Positions 21,947-32,722 of a stretch of 64,000 nt of DNA are shown here, in pieces; positions within the stretch are counted from its first letter, which is position 1; each line of letters opens with the position of its first letter. The position numbers and the translations under genes were made by a program. Below the pieces are notes generated by a model that was given only the letters and a program-made list of their open reading frames with translations, was not told where the DNA came from and did no database searches. This DNA is from Agrostemma githago. Its lineage: Eukaryota > Streptophyta > Magnoliopsida > Caryophyllales > Caryophyllaceae. The stretch spans positions 43,825,619 through 43,889,618 of the forward strand of contig OY288246.1 in the NCBI GenBank assembly GCA_958450325.1. Direction: 5' to 3'.

Positions 21947-22528
21947 ATGGCTTGGATTAAGAAAAGTATTGTCCGCCGCGGAGTCAAACACGTTTCCTTT
22001 ATCTTCAGAGGATTTTGGCGACTTAGATATGCACGAGCTGCTTATTTAACTGTCCGCCGGAGCCGTTGCTCCCGACTTCGCCTTCGCCGGAGGAGAGGGA
22101 AGGCCTCTGTCAGGATGGGCAAGCGCCCTAGGAGGTCCTCTCCTCCTGCCGTGCCTAGATTTAGGCGTTGCCCCCAGGGAGGGGGCTGCTATGACAGGGG
22201 GTGCCATGAGTGTTTTCCATGGCTGCACCCTGAACATTTTGGCCCTAACTCCGATACCGACTCTTCCCTGGAGTCGGGCCCTTCTTCGCCTGTAAAGAAA
22301 ACAGGCTGTCGTACTTGCGACGATTCTCGAGCCGTCCCTTTTGGAAGGGATTGGGAAGACAGCAGCCGTGATTCCGACGACAGTGAAGGCCTCGGCTGCC
22401 TGAGTGATAGGGGCGAGGATGGGGCTGCAACTGACCCCTTTCTGGATTCCCCAAGTTGGGATTGGGGTTCGGCTCTCGGGAGCCCAGGCAGTCCTGGAGA
22501 TTACTCTCCAGATTTGGGGGACGACTAG
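21947..22528 (+). CDS. Retand-like antisense gene 1 (body B), 193 aa
   Basis: Intact counterpart of 10155-10736, with the same ATG, TATAAAA box 69 bp upstream (21872-21878) and stop. I noticed one amino-acid difference, His for Gln in the PEHFGPNSD segment. The basic N-terminus, Cys cluster and acidic C-terminus are retained. No recognised domain. Confidence 0.65.
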   Translation: MAWIKKSIVRRGVKHVSFIFRGFWRLRYARAAYLTVRRSRCSRLRLRRRRGKASVRMGKRPRRSSPPAVPRFRRCPQGGGCYDRGCHECFPWLHPEHFGPNSDTDSSLESGPSSPVKKTGCRTCDDSRAVPFGRDWEDSSRDSDDSEGLGCLSDRGEDGAATDPFLDSPSWDWGSALGSPGSPGDYSPDLGDD

Positions 22529-22815
22529 GCCTGCGTGGTAGGGCCTTTAATTTCTGTCAGGCTGGAATTTTTCCACGCCTTATGTAATTTTTCTTTCATG
22601 TATGCCTTATGATGTATCTTCCGCTTGCGGTGTTTTCAATGAAATGGATATTTTGCGTATTTGAATTTTTAATATGGGTTTATTAATATTTATTTATTTG
22701 TTATCATTCTTTTTCTTGGGAAGCTGCCTAGGGCAACCCTTCCCAGAGGTGACACGTGGACCGCAGCCTTTGGGCGAATTTCAAAGGGTTGAGTGACTCT
22801 TGCCATGCCTTCCTC
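22529..22815 (+). other. Spacer between antisense genes 1 and 2, body B
   Basis: Counterpart of 10737-11023, with the same T-rich, AATGAA-containing stretch. No coding frame. Confidence 0.4.
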
Positions 22816-22822
22816 TATAAGA
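22816..22822 (+). promoter_or_regulatory. TATA box for antisense gene 2, body B
   Basis: TATAAGA, identical to body A, lies about 250 bp before the ATG at 23066 with a CT-rich leader. Confidence 0.55.
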
Positions 22823-23065
22823 GTGATCCACTATCCATCACTCTCCTCTTTTCCAATCTTTCTTCTCTTTTGACATCTCTCATTCTTTCTTTCTTGTCAA
22901 AAACCTTGGAGTATTGACGAATCGTATCTTTTCTTGCATCTTCATTTCTCTGAGACTTCTCTCTTCGGGCTTGCGGCGCGTTGTCAGGCGATCTTAGGTC
23001 AGATTTTCATCCTCCACTCTCTTTTTCTCTTCGATTTCCTTTTTTCCGCATCTTTTAGAGTAATC

Positions 23066-25434
23066 ATGTCTGGAACCCGAGAAAGGATTTTGCCCTTCAC
23101 TGACCCATCAAAGAGGGGAGAAGGGATGGACTTTGCCTCCTCCTCTAGGGAGGTTGGTCTTGAGGATGAGCGTTCGTCGGGAAGTGGGGGCGGCAATTCT
23201 CCTGGCCCCCCTTCGTATGATGCTGTTGATTCAGACGACGAGGCGCTGGAAGTTGACCCTTCCAGAACTTCCGGCCCCCTCGTTCGTCGGGAAAGGGGTA
23301 GGGTTTATTACCTAGATAAGGTTAAATACCGCATCCCTCTGAGTACTTTTCCCGACCCGAAAAATCGGGAGGTGATCCTTGCTAAGAACGCTGCCGTTGT
23401 GATTGAGCGGCTCTATAATTTCGGGGAAGGGTATACTGTTGTTATCCCCGATGAAAAAGATACGGTATGCAACCCACCGGATGGGTGCATAGCTGTTTAC
23501 CACAAATGTTTGGAATTCGGCCTTCGTTTCCCCCTACACCCTGCTTTAGAGGAGATCTTCAGGCGCATGAACGTCGCCGTCGCGCAGCTGACAGCCACAG
23601 CTGTCAGGGCGCTGATTTCATATGTATGGACCTGCCTTTTCCACCACATGGAGCCTTCCATCGACGCCCTGCGGTTCATGGTGGGCTTGCAGATGGTTTC
23701 ATCTGGGAGTACGGGCTCCCCTGGTTATTGGTCCCTCTTGAGGCAGAAGGGACATTGTTTGGTGTGGCCTGGTATGGACAGCTTGAGGGATTGGAAGAAC
23801 AACTTCATTTACATACACAGCACCCATGGGTGGAGGATTCCTCGTCACTTCAGAAACCACGTCCATACCAGGATGGAGACTCCTGAGGAGTACCACCCTG
23901 GCGTGGGTGGGAAGGCCTTGGAGGTTAAGTTAAGTGAGACGGAGAAGGAGTTGACGGCCTACTTTGCAGGCCATACTAACAAGTATGGGGTGTACGGCCC
24001 CACCTTATGGCTCCCTCATGCGGAGCTTTTAGCGACTGACAATTATCTGACTCGGCTGGGCATGAATCCGGGTCTGGATAAAGGTAGTTCAGGAGTGCTG
24101 GTGATTCCTTCTTACTCTTTTGTGTATTTCGGAAATGCCTTGACGGCCTGTTTGTTTGTTTTGCAGCTCTTGCCACTTTTATCTGGAAAAAGGGGGAGGT
24201 GAGACGCCTGGGCCTGGACGAGAACCTCACTGTCATCCAAAGTCGCCCTTCTCTTCCCCCTGGTTTTAAGAGAGGCGAGAAGAATCTGATGAAGCATTTG
24301 AAGGGCCTGTCATTCAGTAGGCCAAGGCTTCCCCCTCCTCCTCGTGTTACGCCTGCCAAGACGGCGGTTTCTGAGGCTACTCCTTCGCCAGCGGCGAGGG
24401 CGATCGCTTTCGAGGCTACTCCATCGCCTGTTGGCAGGCAAGAGGGCCTTTCAGCAGGGATTCAGATCCCCCCGCAGTCGCGGGCCGCAGGTTCCGAGGA
24501 GACTGGGGAGAGTACCCCCCGAGCACTGACCAGAAAGAGGAGTCGGGAGGCCCCTAACGCTGACCAGGTGGTGGATTTGGAGACTACCACGCCTGAACCC
24601 AAGCGTTTTGCTCCGGAGATTCCCGCCACCCTTTTATCTGAGGAGAATGTTGAGTTCCACTATAATGCGGGCGACAGCCAGGATATTTCTGCCCTGCTCT
24701 CCGACTCAGGGGCGGTTTTGACTGACCATCTTCTCAAGACCGTTAAGTCCGCTGCCAGTCAAGTGACCCAGTATATTAAGCGCACCTCCCGAATTATGCA
24801 GGCTTCCGCGGAGCTGGCTGCCCTTGGTCGCCTGAGTGATGAGGAACTAGCCAACCCAGACCGCCTTTCTGCAGTTGAGAGAGACGTTGCTCTCATTGCC
24901 AGCCTGAAGGATCAGTTGGCGAAAAAGGAGATTGAGCTAGAAGAGGCCGGGGGTCGGGCTATCCATTGGAAGCTTGAGAGCGAGAAAGCTACACGGGAGG
25001 TGTCTCGCCTGGGAGAGGAGTCCAAGAGAGCACAGCAGGCCTTTGCTGAACTGGAGCGGGCCAGAAAAGCTTTGGCTGAACTGGACCATGCTAAGAAGAG
25101 CGTTGTTGACCTTGGTGATCGCCTTTCTAAGGCAAACTCTGATCTGCAGACGGCCCTTGGCGATTTGGCGGCGAAGACCGAGGATCTGGCGACGAAGACC
25201 AAGGACTGGGAGAAAGAGAGGAGTGAGATTCTCCAGGAGGTGGAAATGGCGGTGTCGGCGGGCTTCGTTAATGGTGCCAATTCCTGCTTGAAGGTTGTGA
25301 TGGAGGCTGTCAGGGAGATGTTCCCGGGTTTTGACGAAGATGCTTTCCGGACCCTTTACACAGCTAAGGATGAAGCTCAAATGCGTAGGCTGTCTGAGGG
25401 AGAGGCTTCTGGCCCAGACGCTCCCCCTGCTTAA
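23066..25434 (+). CDS. Retand-like antisense gene 2 (body B): spliced Transposase_28-type plus coiled-coil protein
   Basis: Intact counterpart of 11274-13642. Exon 1 is 23066-24083, the intron 24084-24166 (83 bp, GTAGTT to TTTTGCAG), exon 2 24167-25434, giving 761 aa. Two amino-acid differences from body A were seen, Thr for Lys in LSETEKELTAYF and Gly for Asp in YGVYGPTLW, both in the N-terminal domain. The intron is unchanged, and both exons stay open in both bodies, which argues that the spliced protein was maintained until recently. Function unknown; the N-terminal domain matches the plant gypsy-associated family PF04195 by recalled signature. Confidence 0.75.
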
Positions 25435-25716
25435 CATGGAGGGCAGTCTTCCTCAGAGGGCTCTTGCTCGTCCCCTGCTGCGCCTGTGCCAACGCTTTAA
25501 TTTCCTTACTTCTTTGCGCGCCGAGCCCTTTGGTGGCCGGCTGCCGTACTCTTGGTTGTAACTGTTTGTCTTGAAAACTTTGAAAACTTATGTCTTGTGT
25601 TTCCTTGACGCTGCTTTTTCTTCTGTATGTGAATTCTGTTTGCTTTTGTGCATTTTGATTCTTCATGAGTTTGACTTGCAACCCATCCGCCTGTAGGTAG
25701 GAGGGTTTTTATCTGC

Positions 25717-26658
25717 TTGGCCTGTCCCTGGTTTTTGTTTGAAATCCAGGGAGCCTGCCCCCTGCCTGGGGGTAGGAAGGGAGGTTTCTCAGCGTTTTTT
25801 ATACAAGGTTGAGGGGCCTGCCCCCAGTCCTTGTTAGCCTGGCCTGTCTCTGGCTTTTCGTTCAAAGTCCAGGGGGCCTGCCCCCTGCCTGCCCAGAGGT
25901 AAGCAGGGTGGCTTTTGCGTTTTTTATACAAGGTTGGGGGGCCTGCCCCCAGTCCTTGTTGGTGTGGCCTGCCCCTGGCTTTTCGTTCAAAGTCCAGGGG
26001 GCCTGCCCCCTGCCTGCCCAGAGGTAAGCAGGGTGGCCTTTGCGTTTTTTATACAAGGTTGGGGGGCCTGCCCCCAGTCCTTGTTGGTGTGGCCTGTCCT
26101 TGGCTTTTCGTTCAAAGTCTAGGGGGCCTGCCCCCTGCCTGCCCAGAGGTAAGCAGGGTGGCCTTTGCGTTTTTTTATACAAGGTTGGGGGGCCTGCCCC
26201 CAGTCCTTGTTAGCCTGGCCTGTCCCTGGCTTTTCGTTCAAAGTCCAGGGGGCTTGCCCCCTGCCTGCCCAGAGGTAAGCAGGGTGGCCTTTGCGTTTTT
26301 TATACAAGGTTGGGGGGCCTGCCCCCAGTCCTTGTTAGCCTGGCCTGTCCCTGGCTTTTCGTTCAAAGTCCAGGGGGCTTGCCCCCTGCCTGCCCAGAGG
26401 TAAGCAGGGTGGCCTTTGCGTTTTTTATACAAGGTTGGGGGGCCTGCCCCCAGTCCTTGTTAGCCTGGCCTGTCCCTGGCTTTTCGTTCAAAGTCCAGGG
26501 GGCCTGCCCCCTGCCTGCCCAGAGGTAAGCAGGGTGGCCTTTGCGTTTTTTATACAAGGTTGGGGGGCCTGCCCCCAGTCCTTGTTAGCCTGGCCTGTCC
26601 CTGGCTTTTCGTTCAAAGTCCAGGGGGCCTGCCCTCTGCCTGCCCAGAGGTAAGTAGG
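25717..26658. repeat. 125-bp tandem repeat array, body B
   Basis: Same seven-unit array as in body A with the same unit order. One extra T near 26171 (a run of seven instead of six before ATACAAGG) accounts for the 11,793 versus 11,792 bp period. Variant units, such as TTGGTGTGG versus TTAGCCTGG, occur in the same order in both bodies, so the duplication copied the whole array. Confidence 0.93.
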
Positions 26659-26909
26659 GTAGCTTTCTTTGGTTTGCGTTGGGGGGTTCACTTTTCCTCA
26701 TTTTGGCAACAGGGGGGCCTCCCCCTATTGCCCCCTGCTCGTTTGTGTGTGAAAGACGCGAGTGTGAACAGGCAACGAGTATAAACCTGCATTTTCTCAT
26801 TTCTCTTAAATTTTTCTTCTTGACATAGGGGTGGTCGGAGCCGTCGACATTTCTGATCGTCCTCCGCCTTTTTACTCTAGTAAAAGTAAAAAATTGCCTA
26901 CACTCTTGC

Positions 26910-29900
26910 TTAGACGTAATATTTCTTTAGTGTATCTGCATTCCAATGAGCGTTCAGCTCCTGTCCCTCTAGATTGGATATCCTGTACGTGCCTGGACCC
27001 AAAACCTGAGTTATTTGGTATGGGCCCTCCCAATTGGCACTTAGTTTCCCATGCTCTCTCGATTTTCCAGTTGCCTGTGTTTTTCTTAGGACTAGCTCGC
27101 CCACCTGAAAGCTCCTCTGCCGGACTTTGCTATTGAAGGCTTTCCTCATTCGCTGCTGGTAGGCGGCGATATTTGTACCGGCTTCCTCTCTTAGCTCACT
27201 TACCAGGTCCAGGGCCTCGACCATCACGACCTCATTCTCAGCCTGGTTGTATAGTTGGGAACGCAAAGAGGGAATCCTTGTCTCAATCGGCAATAAAGCC
27301 TCTGCTCCGTACACCAAGCCAAATGGGGTCTGGCCCGTAGACTCCTTCCTGGTAGTTCGGATGGACCAGAGTATGCTGGGGAGTTCATCAGCCCACCTAC
27401 CCTTGCAGTCATCCACCATTTTCTTCAGGCCATTCAGAATCTGTTTGTTGGCCGCTTCTGCCTGCCCATTGGTTTGAGGGTGACAGACTGCTGAGTAGGC
27501 GACTGAGATGTTATGGCTTTCTAGCCAGATCCTTAGTGGGTCATTATCGAACTGCCTGCCGTGGTCGAATACTAGCATCTTCGGTACACCGAACCGGGTA
27601 ATGACATTCCGCCAGATTACTTTTCGGACAGCCGGCTCAGTGATGTTGGGTACTGCTTCAGCCTCCACCCATTTGGTGAAGTAGTCTATGGCGACTATCA
27701 AAAATTTTCTGCCCCCTGTGGCCACTGTGAAGGGCCCTAGAATGTCCATCCCCCATTGAGCAAAGGGAATGGGAGATAGGATTGGCCTGAGCTCCTGGGC
27801 CGGGGCATGGATCGACGGGGCGAAGAGTTGACATTTTCTGCATTTCTGGGCCAGGCTCCTGGCATCTGCCAGCATGGTAGGCCAGTAGTAGCCTGCCCTG
27901 AGGGCCTTGTGGGCCAGCGACCTCCCGCCGATGTGATGTCCACAAATTCCTGAATGGATATCATCCAACACTTCAGCGGCCTGATCCGCCCGTAGGCATT
28001 TAAGCAGGGGATAAGTAAAGGATTTTTTGTAGAGTTCTCCATTAACGAATATGAACCAGGCTGCTTTAGCCTGTACCTTCCTTCTTTGCAATGGGTCTGG
28101 TGGTAGGGCACCGTGCCTCTTATACTGGACGAAAGGGGTCATCCAGCTTTCTGGCTCTTCTTCCATGGTATTAATCTCTTGACCAGGATCAGTAGACCTT
28201 TCGTGTAAAACGTCCACCCATACTGACCTCCGGATGTCCTGCAGACTGGAGCTTGCCAGTTTTGACAGGGCGTCTGCTCTGTTGTTCTGGGATCGGGGAA
28301 TTTGTTTGATCTCGTATGATTTCAGGCTGGATAGTTCTCTTTTTACCATTTCTAGGTATGAGGCCATTGTTTGGTCTCTGGCTTCGTATTCCCCATTAAT
28401 CTGGTTGGCGATGAGTTGGGAATCTGTCGCCAAGATAATTCGTTCCGCCCCTGCAGCCTTAGCTAACCTGACGCCTGCGAGTACTGCTTCGTACTCTGCC
28501 TCATTGTTTGATGCTGGGAAGACGAACCTGAGAGCATGTTCAAAGTCGGCTCCCTCTGGGCTGGTTAATACTACGCCTGCGCCTGCGCCGCTGGCCGTGG
28601 AGGACCCATCAGTGTGCACGACCCACTCCTGGGCAGGGGCTTCCTCTTCCCCTGAATGGGAGCACTCAGCCAGAAAGTCTGCCAGGGCTTGGGCCTTGAT
28701 GGCTGTTCTTGGCTGGTAAGATATACCCAGCCCACTCAGCTCAATTGCCCATTTTAACAACCTTCCCGATTTTTCGAATTTTTCCAACACCTTTTCCAGG
28801 GGTTGATCGGTGAGGACAATGACTGGATGCGCGTCAAAATAAGGTCTGAGCTTCCGGGCTGCAATTATGACTGCGTAGGCAGCCTTTTCAACCATGGGAT
28901 AATTCTTCTCAGCTGCCCCCAGCGCATGACTCACAAAGTATATAGGGTGCTGGGTGCTTGCTTCTTCCCGCAGGATGACTGCGCTGACAGTTATGTTAGT
29001 TACCGCGATGTAGAGAAAAAGTTTCTCTCCTGCTACTGGTCTTGCCAAGGTAGGGAGACTCTTGAGATGGTCTTTCAGTTGTTCGAAGGCTTCTCTCTGC
29101 TCGCTTTCCCATTTGAACTGTTTGTTTCCTTTCAGAATTTTGAAAAAAGGAGTGGCTCTGTCTGCTGATCGGGCAATAAATCGTGCCAAGGCGGCCATTC
29201 GTCCGGTCAGGCGCTGGATGTCCCTGATGGTCTTGGGTTCAGGGAGGTCTAAGACCGCCTGAACTTTTTCAGGGTTAGCATCAATACCCCGAGAACTGAC
29301 CAAGAAACCTAGGAATTTTCCGGAGCGGACTCCAAACGTGCACTTTTTCGGATTCAGTTTCATTTTGTAAGCGCGCAGAGAGCTGAAGGTTTCCTGCAAG
29401 TCTGTCAGGTGTTCCTTGTCTTCCCTGCTTTTTACGATGGCATCGTCAACATAAGCCTCGATGTTTCTCCCTTTCTGCTTCTCAAACACTTTATCGACTA
29501 GACGCTGGTACGTAGCCCCCGCATTTTTGAGCCCGAAGGGCATCATCTTGTACATGTACGTGCCCGAACTAGTGATGAACGCGCACTTCACCCTGTCTGG
29601 CCGCCATAAGTACACTTGATGGTAGCCTGAAAAGGCGTCCAAGAAGCTTAGCATGGTGTAGCCACTAGTGGCGTCTACCAATTGATCGATCCGAGGGAGC
29701 GGGTAGCAGTCCTTCGGGCAGGCTTTGTTCAGGTTCGTAAAATCGACGCACATTCTCCATGCTCCAGACGACTTTTTGACCATAACAACATTTGCCAGCC
29801 ATTCTGGGTAGTCGCAGACTTCAATGAAGTCTGCTTTCAGGAGCTTACTGATTTCTTCCTTGATTGCTGCGTCTTTTTCTGCAGACATATTTCGTTTCTT

Positions 29901-32633
29901 CTGTTTTACAGGGCGAGCCTCCGTGCTTACGTTCAGCTTGTGAACGATGCATGAGGGATCAACGCCGGGCATCTCGTCTGCGGAGTAGGCAAACACGTCT
30001 TTGTTTTCTCTCAGAAGTTTGATCAGTTCGGCCTGGTAGGATTCCTCCAAGCCTGTTCCTACCAAGACCTGCCTTCCTGGTTCTAAGTCCACCAACATAC
30101 TGTCACCTCCTGGCTCCAGGCGGTCGGGCATCGGGTGCTCAATTGGGACTTCACCTTCCCTGCAGGGGGAACTGTCAGCTTTTCTTTTTCCTTTCCTGTC
30201 CTTCTCGTGCTCTTGTAGGGCCACGGAGTAGCATTGTCTAGCTGACTCCTGGTCCCCACGTATCTTTCCTTCCAGCCCGAAGTCTGTGACATATGCAATG
30301 GTGAGAGCTCTGATGGAGATTGCTGCCTCGATTTCATCCAGGGTGGCCCTGCCAATCAGGGCATTATAGGCAGACCTTGCGTCTACAACGACAAAAGTTG
30401 CCCTGACATTTCTGGCTGCGGAACCCTCCCCGAAGGTTACGGGTAAGTCGATGACGCCCATGGGCAGCACGCCAGCCCCACTGAATCCATACAGGGATCC
30501 GGGAGCAGGCCGTAGATGCCTTTTTTCCAGGCCCATTTTTTCGAAAGCATCCTTGTACAGAAGGTTTGTATATGCGCCTGTGTCTACCATACATCTTCGC
30601 ACAATATGGTTGCTGATTTCTAGGGACAGCACCAGAGGATCACTGTGCGGATATATCACCCGCCCTGCATCATCAGGGGTGATGCTTAGTGTCACTCCTT
30701 TTGGGCTCCCTTCTTTCTCAGCGTAGCAGATTTGGTTTCTCAGCTCTCGCATTTGCCTTTTTTGACTTCTTCGGCTGAGTTGGCCCTCAGTGCCCCCTGA
30801 AATTACGTGGATTATCATCCGGTTCTGCGCAGACCCCTCTGGTTTCTCAGGCATTTCCTTCTGAGTCTTGTTTTTAGCTGCATAGTTGGCCAACCATCCG
30901 TTTCTGATTAATTTCTCAATTTCATCTTTCAGGTGACGGCACTCTTCGGTGGTGTGGCCAATACAGTCGTGGAAAGTGCAGAATTTCTTTGGGTCGCCTT
31001 TTGGGCTGCGAGGTTTGCTTGGACGGTTCCATTTGGCAGTTTCTTTTTCCAGTTCGAAGATTTCCGCCCTGGATTTGTTCAGAGCGGTGTAACTATCGAA
31101 TCTGGGTTGGTAGACTGGGCGCTCTTTCTTGGGAGTGTCTCCTTCCTCTTTCTGCTTTCCTGGTTCACCTCTGCCCCTTCCACCCTGCGGTCCCCCTTGA
31201 GGCTTTGTTTGGCCTGCAGGGGTGTCCGTCAGGCCGTGGAACTCCTCCTGCAGAATGAACCCCTCAGCAATCTTTCTGGCCATGGCCAAGGTTTCGGGCT
31301 GGGCCCTGATCATCTGGTTTTTCATTTCCCCCGGAAGTAGGGAGATCGTCAGGGCGTAGGCGGCGGTGGAATCGTCGATCTCCCTAACCTGCTGGTAGGA
31401 TAGATCGAATCTTCTCATGTATTCTCTTACACTCTCACCCTTCTTTTGTTTCAGGGTCATGAGATCGAAACGGGTAAGTCGTCTTCTCTTATTTCCAGCA
31501 TACTGCTCAAGGAAGATCTCAGCTAACTCTAGGAAGAACCTGATTGACCCTTGGCGGAGATCTCTGAACCACCCCTGCGCAAGTCCTACCAGGGTGGTAG
31601 GAAAAACTTTGCACCAGATGGCGTCATCTACATCATACATTCCCATGTGGCTCTCAAAGGCTGCCAGGTGGTCTTCAGGGTCCGTCGTCCCGTCAAATTT
31701 GATGGTGGGCATTTTGATTTTTGGAATGGGGTACTCTTGTACCTCAGGGTGCAACGGGGTTTTCGTGGGCCTGCCTACCAATCGTGACCTGCTTTCCCCA
31801 GACTGGTTACCATGAGATTCCCATTGTCTATGGGTTGGTTTCCTCGTACTGGGGGAGCGGTGCCTCGGTGGCGGTCTGCTAGCTGCCTCGTCCTCTGTTC
31901 CCGAGAAGGTCTGCCTGGGCCTCTTCCTCTGGGAGTGACAGAGATTTTCACCCTGATGGTACCTGGATTCAAGCGGTTGTCCTCGGTTGAGTCTGGATTG
32001 CAAGCTTTGCGATAAGCCGAGGGCTGACTGTTCCTTGGCCGCAGGTGTTAACCTGGAGAAAACTCCGCCTGGCCTCTCTCCTAGGCGTTTTGACACAGGC
32101 TCCCTGGGCCTCATGCGCTCCTGTAGTCCTTGAGATAAGCCTCCCTGCCTTCCAGACGCCGATTCCGTCGTGTGAATAGAGACCGCCTGCTGGGCAGGTG
32201 ATCCTGGTTTGTCAGTGGTAATGCGCCTCTGCGCATGCGTATACACTTGGGCTGTTCTTCTCGCCTTTCTCTGAGCGTTTCTGGCGGCGGTCCGCCTCGT
32301 GCCCCCGGCCTCGTCCCTGCTGCCTGGGGACGGCTGCCTAGGAGCCGACGCGATCCTGCCCACCAGGTCTTCAGGTGTGAACTCCTGATCCAGCATCGCA
32401 GAGAAGAACGCGGCTGCCTGTGCCATCTGAGCTGGGGTCAGATTAAGAGCACGTCCAGGGCGTGCCCCCAGCTCGGGTGTCACAGTAGTGTTGGGTCCAC
32501 CGAAGGGATTGGTTCCCTCAACCCCAAGGATTGTGGCAGGAGGGACCCTCTCCAATAGCGGCATTCCGTACAGGGGGGTCACCGGAGGGACCGTCGGACC
32601 CGCTCCTGCACCGTCATCAACAATTTCTGGCAT
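26910..32633 (-). CDS. gag-pol: Retand-like gag-pol polyprotein (body B), intact, 1907 aa
   Basis: One open frame from ATG 32633, 89 bp inside the 5' LTR. Domains by position: gag capsid about 306-410 (PTIKFDGTTDPEDHL); zinc-knuckle-like C-x2-H-x4-H-x4-C at about 551 (CTFHDCIGHTTEEC); aspartic protease with DTGA at about 681; reverse transcriptase about 935-1110 with YVDD at about 1060; gypsy RNase H; a second, archaeal-type RNase H from about 1341 (HTDGSS, later ATDSQ and NNRADALSKLA); integrase with zinc-binding region at about 1564 and a D,D,E core from about 1628 (WGMDILGPF, FDHGRQFD, QAEAANK). The dual RNase H places it in the Tat lineage. It makes gag particles, cDNA and integrates it. 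With complete flanking LTRs nothing visible prevents activity. Confidence 0.95.
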   Translation of the reverse strand: MPEIVDDGAGAGPTVPPVTPLYGMPLLERVPPATILGVEGTNPFGGPNTTVTPELGARPGRALNLTPAQMAQAAAFFSAMLDQEFTPEDLVGRIASAPRQPSPGSRDEAGGTRRTAARNAQRKARRTAQVYTHAQRRITTDKPGSPAQQAVSIHTTESASGRQGGLSQGLQERMRPREPVSKRLGERPGGVFSRLTPAAKEQSALGLSQSLQSRLNRGQPLESRYHQGENLCHSQRKRPRQTFSGTEDEAASRPPPRHRSPSTRKPTHRQWESHGNQSGESRSRLVGRPTKTPLHPEVQEYPIPKIKMPTIKFDGTTDPEDHLAAFESHMGMYDVDDAIWCKVFPTTLVGLAQGWFRDLRQGSIRFFLELAEIFLEQYAGNKRRRLTRFDLMTLKQKKGESVREYMRRFDLSYQQVREIDDSTAAYALTISLLPGEMKNQMIRAQPETLAMARKIAEGFILQEEFHGLTDTPAGQTKPQGGPQGGRGRGEPGKQKEEGDTPKKERPVYQPRFDSYTALNKSRAEIFELEKETAKWNRPSKPRSPKGDPKKFCTFHDCIGHTTEECRHLKDEIEKLIRNGWLANYAAKNKTQKEMPEKPEGSAQNRMIIHVISGGTEGQLSRRSQKRQMRELRNQICYAEKEGSPKGVTLSITPDDAGRVIYPHSDPLVLSLEISNHIVRRCMVDTGAYTNLLYKDAFEKMGLEKRHLRPAPGSLYGFSGAGVLPMGVIDLPVTFGEGSAARNVRATFVVVDARSAYNALIGRATLDEIEAAISIRALTIAYVTDFGLEGKIRGDQESARQCYSVALQEHEKDRKGKRKADSSPCREGEVPIEHPMPDRLEPGGDSMLVDLEPGRQVLVGTGLEESYQAELIKLLRENKDVFAYSADEMPGVDPSCIVHKLNVSTEARPVKQKKRNMSAEKDAAIKEEISKLLKADFIEVCDYPEWLANVVMVKKSSGAWRMCVDFTNLNKACPKDCYPLPRIDQLVDATSGYTMLSFLDAFSGYHQVYLWRPDRVKCAFITSSGTYMYKMMPFGLKNAGATYQRLVDKVFEKQKGRNIEAYVDDAIVKSREDKEHLTDLQETFSSLRAYKMKLNPKKCTFGVRSGKFLGFLVSSRGIDANPEKVQAVLDLPEPKTIRDIQRLTGRMAALARFIARSADRATPFFKILKGNKQFKWESEQREAFEQLKDHLKSLPTLARPVAGEKLFLYIAVTNITVSAVILREEASTQHPIYFVSHALGAAEKNYPMVEKAAYAVIIAARKLRPYFDAHPVIVLTDQPLEKVLEKFEKSGRLLKWAIELSGLGISYQPRTAIKAQALADFLAECSHSGEEEAPAQEWVVHTDGSSTASGAGAGVVLTSPEGADFEHALRFVFPASNNEAEYEAVLAGVRLAKAAGAERIILATDSQLIANQINGEYEARDQTMASYLEMVKRELSSLKSYEIKQIPRSQNNRADALSKLASSSLQDIRRSVWVDVLHERSTDPGQEINTMEEEPESWMTPFVQYKRHGALPPDPLQRRKVQAKAAWFIFVNGELYKKSFTYPLLKCLRADQAAEVLDDIHSGICGHHIGGRSLAHKALRAGYYWPTMLADARSLAQKCRKCQLFAPSIHAPAQELRPILSPIPFAQWGMDILGPFTVATGGRKFLIVAIDYFTKWVEAEAVPNITEPAVRKVIWRNVITRFGVPKMLVFDHGRQFDNDPLRIWLESHNISVAYSAVCHPQTNGQAEAANKQILNGLKKMVDDCKGRWADELPSILWSIRTTRKESTGQTPFGLVYGAEALLPIETRIPSLRSQLYNQAENEVVMVEALDLVSELREEAGTNIAAYQQRMRKAFNSKVRQRSFQVGELVLRKTQATGKSREHGKLSANWEGPYQITQVLGPGTYRISNLEGQELNAHWNADTLKKYYV

Positions 32634-32701
32634 GACTGTGTTTAATTTTGTGGTTATGAGTGGTTGATTTTAGTGGGTAACTCGTGAGCACAACCGTAAG
32701 T

Positions 32702-32719
32702 TCCCCACAGACGGCGCCA
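32702..32719 (-). promoter_or_regulatory. Primer binding site, body B
   Basis: Same TGGCGCCGTCTGTGGGGA on the minus strand, 3 nt from the LTR border at 32723. It fixes the right LTR as the 5' LTR. Confidence 0.75.
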
Positions 32720-32722
32720 AAT